A DNA stretch of 64,000 bases from Niabella drilacis. Lineage in GTDB: Bacteria; Bacteroidota; Bacteroidia; Chitinophagales; Chitinophagaceae. Position numbers and translations under genes: made by a program. Positions 63,298 to 64,000 of the stretch are shown piece by piece (position 1 is the stretch's first letter; each line of letters starts with the position of its first letter). The stretch covers positions 392,074-456,073 of the forward strand of contig NZ_FMZO01000003.1 in assembly GCF_900101395.1 (NCBI RefSeq). Direction: 5' to 3'. The notes beneath the pieces were generated by a model that had not been told where the DNA came from, searched no databases, and saw only the letters and a list, made by a program, of their open reading frames with translations.

Positions 63298-63305
63298 TAA
63301 TTTTG
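63298..63305 (+). promoter_or_regulatory. -7 element of the final MBL gene
   Basis: TAATTTTG matches TAnnTTTG and stands 18 bp before the ATG at 63324; CTTG about 21 bp upstream is a weak -33. Confidence 0.5.
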
Positions 63306-63323
63306 CAGCCAGAAATTGTAAAC

Positions 63324-64000
63324 ATGAAAATAATCCCGCTATCAGAAGGCAGCTTTACCGTGGATGCCACTAAAAAATTTATCCCGTTCCGGTTATCAGA
63401 AGATGAAATGAGCGCCCGCCCGCAGGGAAGCCTGCTGGTGGAGATACAGCCCTTTTTGATTCTCACCTCAAAAGATATATTGCTGCTGGATACAGGCCTT
63501 GGTTTTAACCACCGGTCCGGGGACCAGATGCAGCTTTTGGCCCATCTTGCGGAGCATGGCATCCAGTCCGGCGATGTTACAAAAGTGCTGATGAGCCACC
63601 TGCATAAAGATCATACCGGGGGAATGGTGCATCCCGCCACGGGGAAGCCCACTTTTGAAAATGCCACTTATTGTATCCAGGAAAGAGAAGTGGCATTTGC
63701 CCGCGAAAAAGACGGGGCCTCGTACGATTTTTCAAAAGTACAGCCGGTGCTGGCGGGGAAGGTGGAGCTGTTGAAAGCGGATGAAGGATCTATTGACGGT
63801 TATATCCAATACCAGGTTACCGGCGCGCATTCAAAATTTCACCAGGTATTCTGGATCCGGGAAGACGGGGAAACCCTGTTCTTTGGGGCCGATGATGCAC
63901 CACAATATCAACAGATGAAACACCGGTTTGCCGCCAAATATGACTATGATGGCAAAAAAGCGATGGAATTACGATCCGGCTGGTGGGAGAAAGGGAAGAA
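63324..64000 (+). CDS. MBL-fold metallohydrolase, cut by window end
   Basis: At least 225 residues, with no stop before the window end. It starts MKIIPLSEGSFTVDATKKF, has LLLDTGLG, and the metal motif SHLHKDHTGG (91-100, with His92, His94, Asp96, His97). The layout is that of soluble metallo-beta-lactamase-fold hydrolases such as lactonase-like or RNase Z-like relatives; no signal peptide is seen. Function beyond the fold cannot be assigned. Confidence 0.82.
   Translation, partial: MKIIPLSEGSFTVDATKKFIPFRLSEDEMSARPQGSLLVEIQPFLILTSKDILLLDTGLGFNHRSGDQMQLLAHLAEHGIQSGDVTKVLMSHLHKDHTGGMVHPATGKPTFENATYCIQEREVAFAREKDGASYDFSKVQPVLAGKVELLKADEGSIDGYIQYQVTGAHSKFHQVFWIREDGETLFFGADDAPQYQQMKHRFAAKYDYDGKKAMELRSGWWEKGK

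Noticed and set aside
1-64000. tRNA or rRNA genes
   Set aside because: I found no cloverleaf with a plausible anticodon arm and TTCGA-type loop in the spacers, and no rRNA segment.

Overview
The window comes from a Bacteroidetes chromosome, most likely family Chitinophagaceae (a Niabella-like relative is my inference). The grounds are promoters of the Bacteroidetes type (TAnnTTTG at -7), an UpxY/NusG-like regulator leading a capsule locus, Bacteroidetes-type protein families (DUF5686, BatB/BatC, a short RpmJ without zinc ligands, class-specific PEP carboxylase), and weak or absent Shine-Dalgarno sequences.

Layout. 1-5.4 kb: part of an aerotolerance (bat) operon, a 346-bp MITE-like element, a class D beta-lactamase, a degenerate 2H-phosphoesterase-like protein and an acyltransferase-family membrane protein. 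5.4-34.2 kb: a large Wzx/Wzy-type exopolysaccharide locus in three blocks. The plus-strand operon (5.5-24.1 kb) holds the regulator, Wza and Wzc export proteins, nucleotide-sugar enzymes (C4 epimerase, RfbB, RfbA, WlbB-like, WlbA-like), a flippase, glycosyltransferases, an FkbM methyltransferase, an asparagine-synthetase-like amidotransferase and a secreted DUF4838 protein. A tight minus-strand operon (30.3-24.3 kb) holds a polymerase-like membrane protein, a polysaccharide deacetylase, a formyltransferase, a HAD phosphatase, a UbiA-like protein and a glycosyltransferase. A UDP-xylose synthase-type gene, another GT4 and a CpsB-type tyrosine phosphatase follow. No sugar-phosphate initiating transferase is visible. 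34.4-45.7 kb: an ECF sigma factor and core metabolism (MBL hydrolase, RpiA, class III aminotransferase), then an IcmF-type acyl-CoA mutase divided into two genes with a DUF1016/YhcG nuclease gene between them. 46-52.2 kb: outer-membrane protein and the alpha ribosomal operon (infA-rpmJ-rpsM-rpsK-rpsD-rpoA-rplQ). 52.4-64 kb: PEP carboxylase and a glycoside hydrolase cluster (GH78, GH106, GH127) for rhamnose/arabinose-containing glycans, then a metallo-beta-lactamase-fold gene cut by the window end.

The most unusual observations are two. First, the nuclease gene sits exactly in the inter-domain linker of IcmF, and removing the DNA between a 7-bp repeat at its edges restores one open reading frame. 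Second, intergenic spacers throughout the window carry short degenerate tandem arrays with a period of 7, 8 or 9 bp; each spacer has its own word, often in both orientations, and several arrays touch start or stop codons. A GxxExxY nuclease-like gene has both its ends inside such arrays.

All family assignments are by recognition of motifs and overall sequence; no database search was run.
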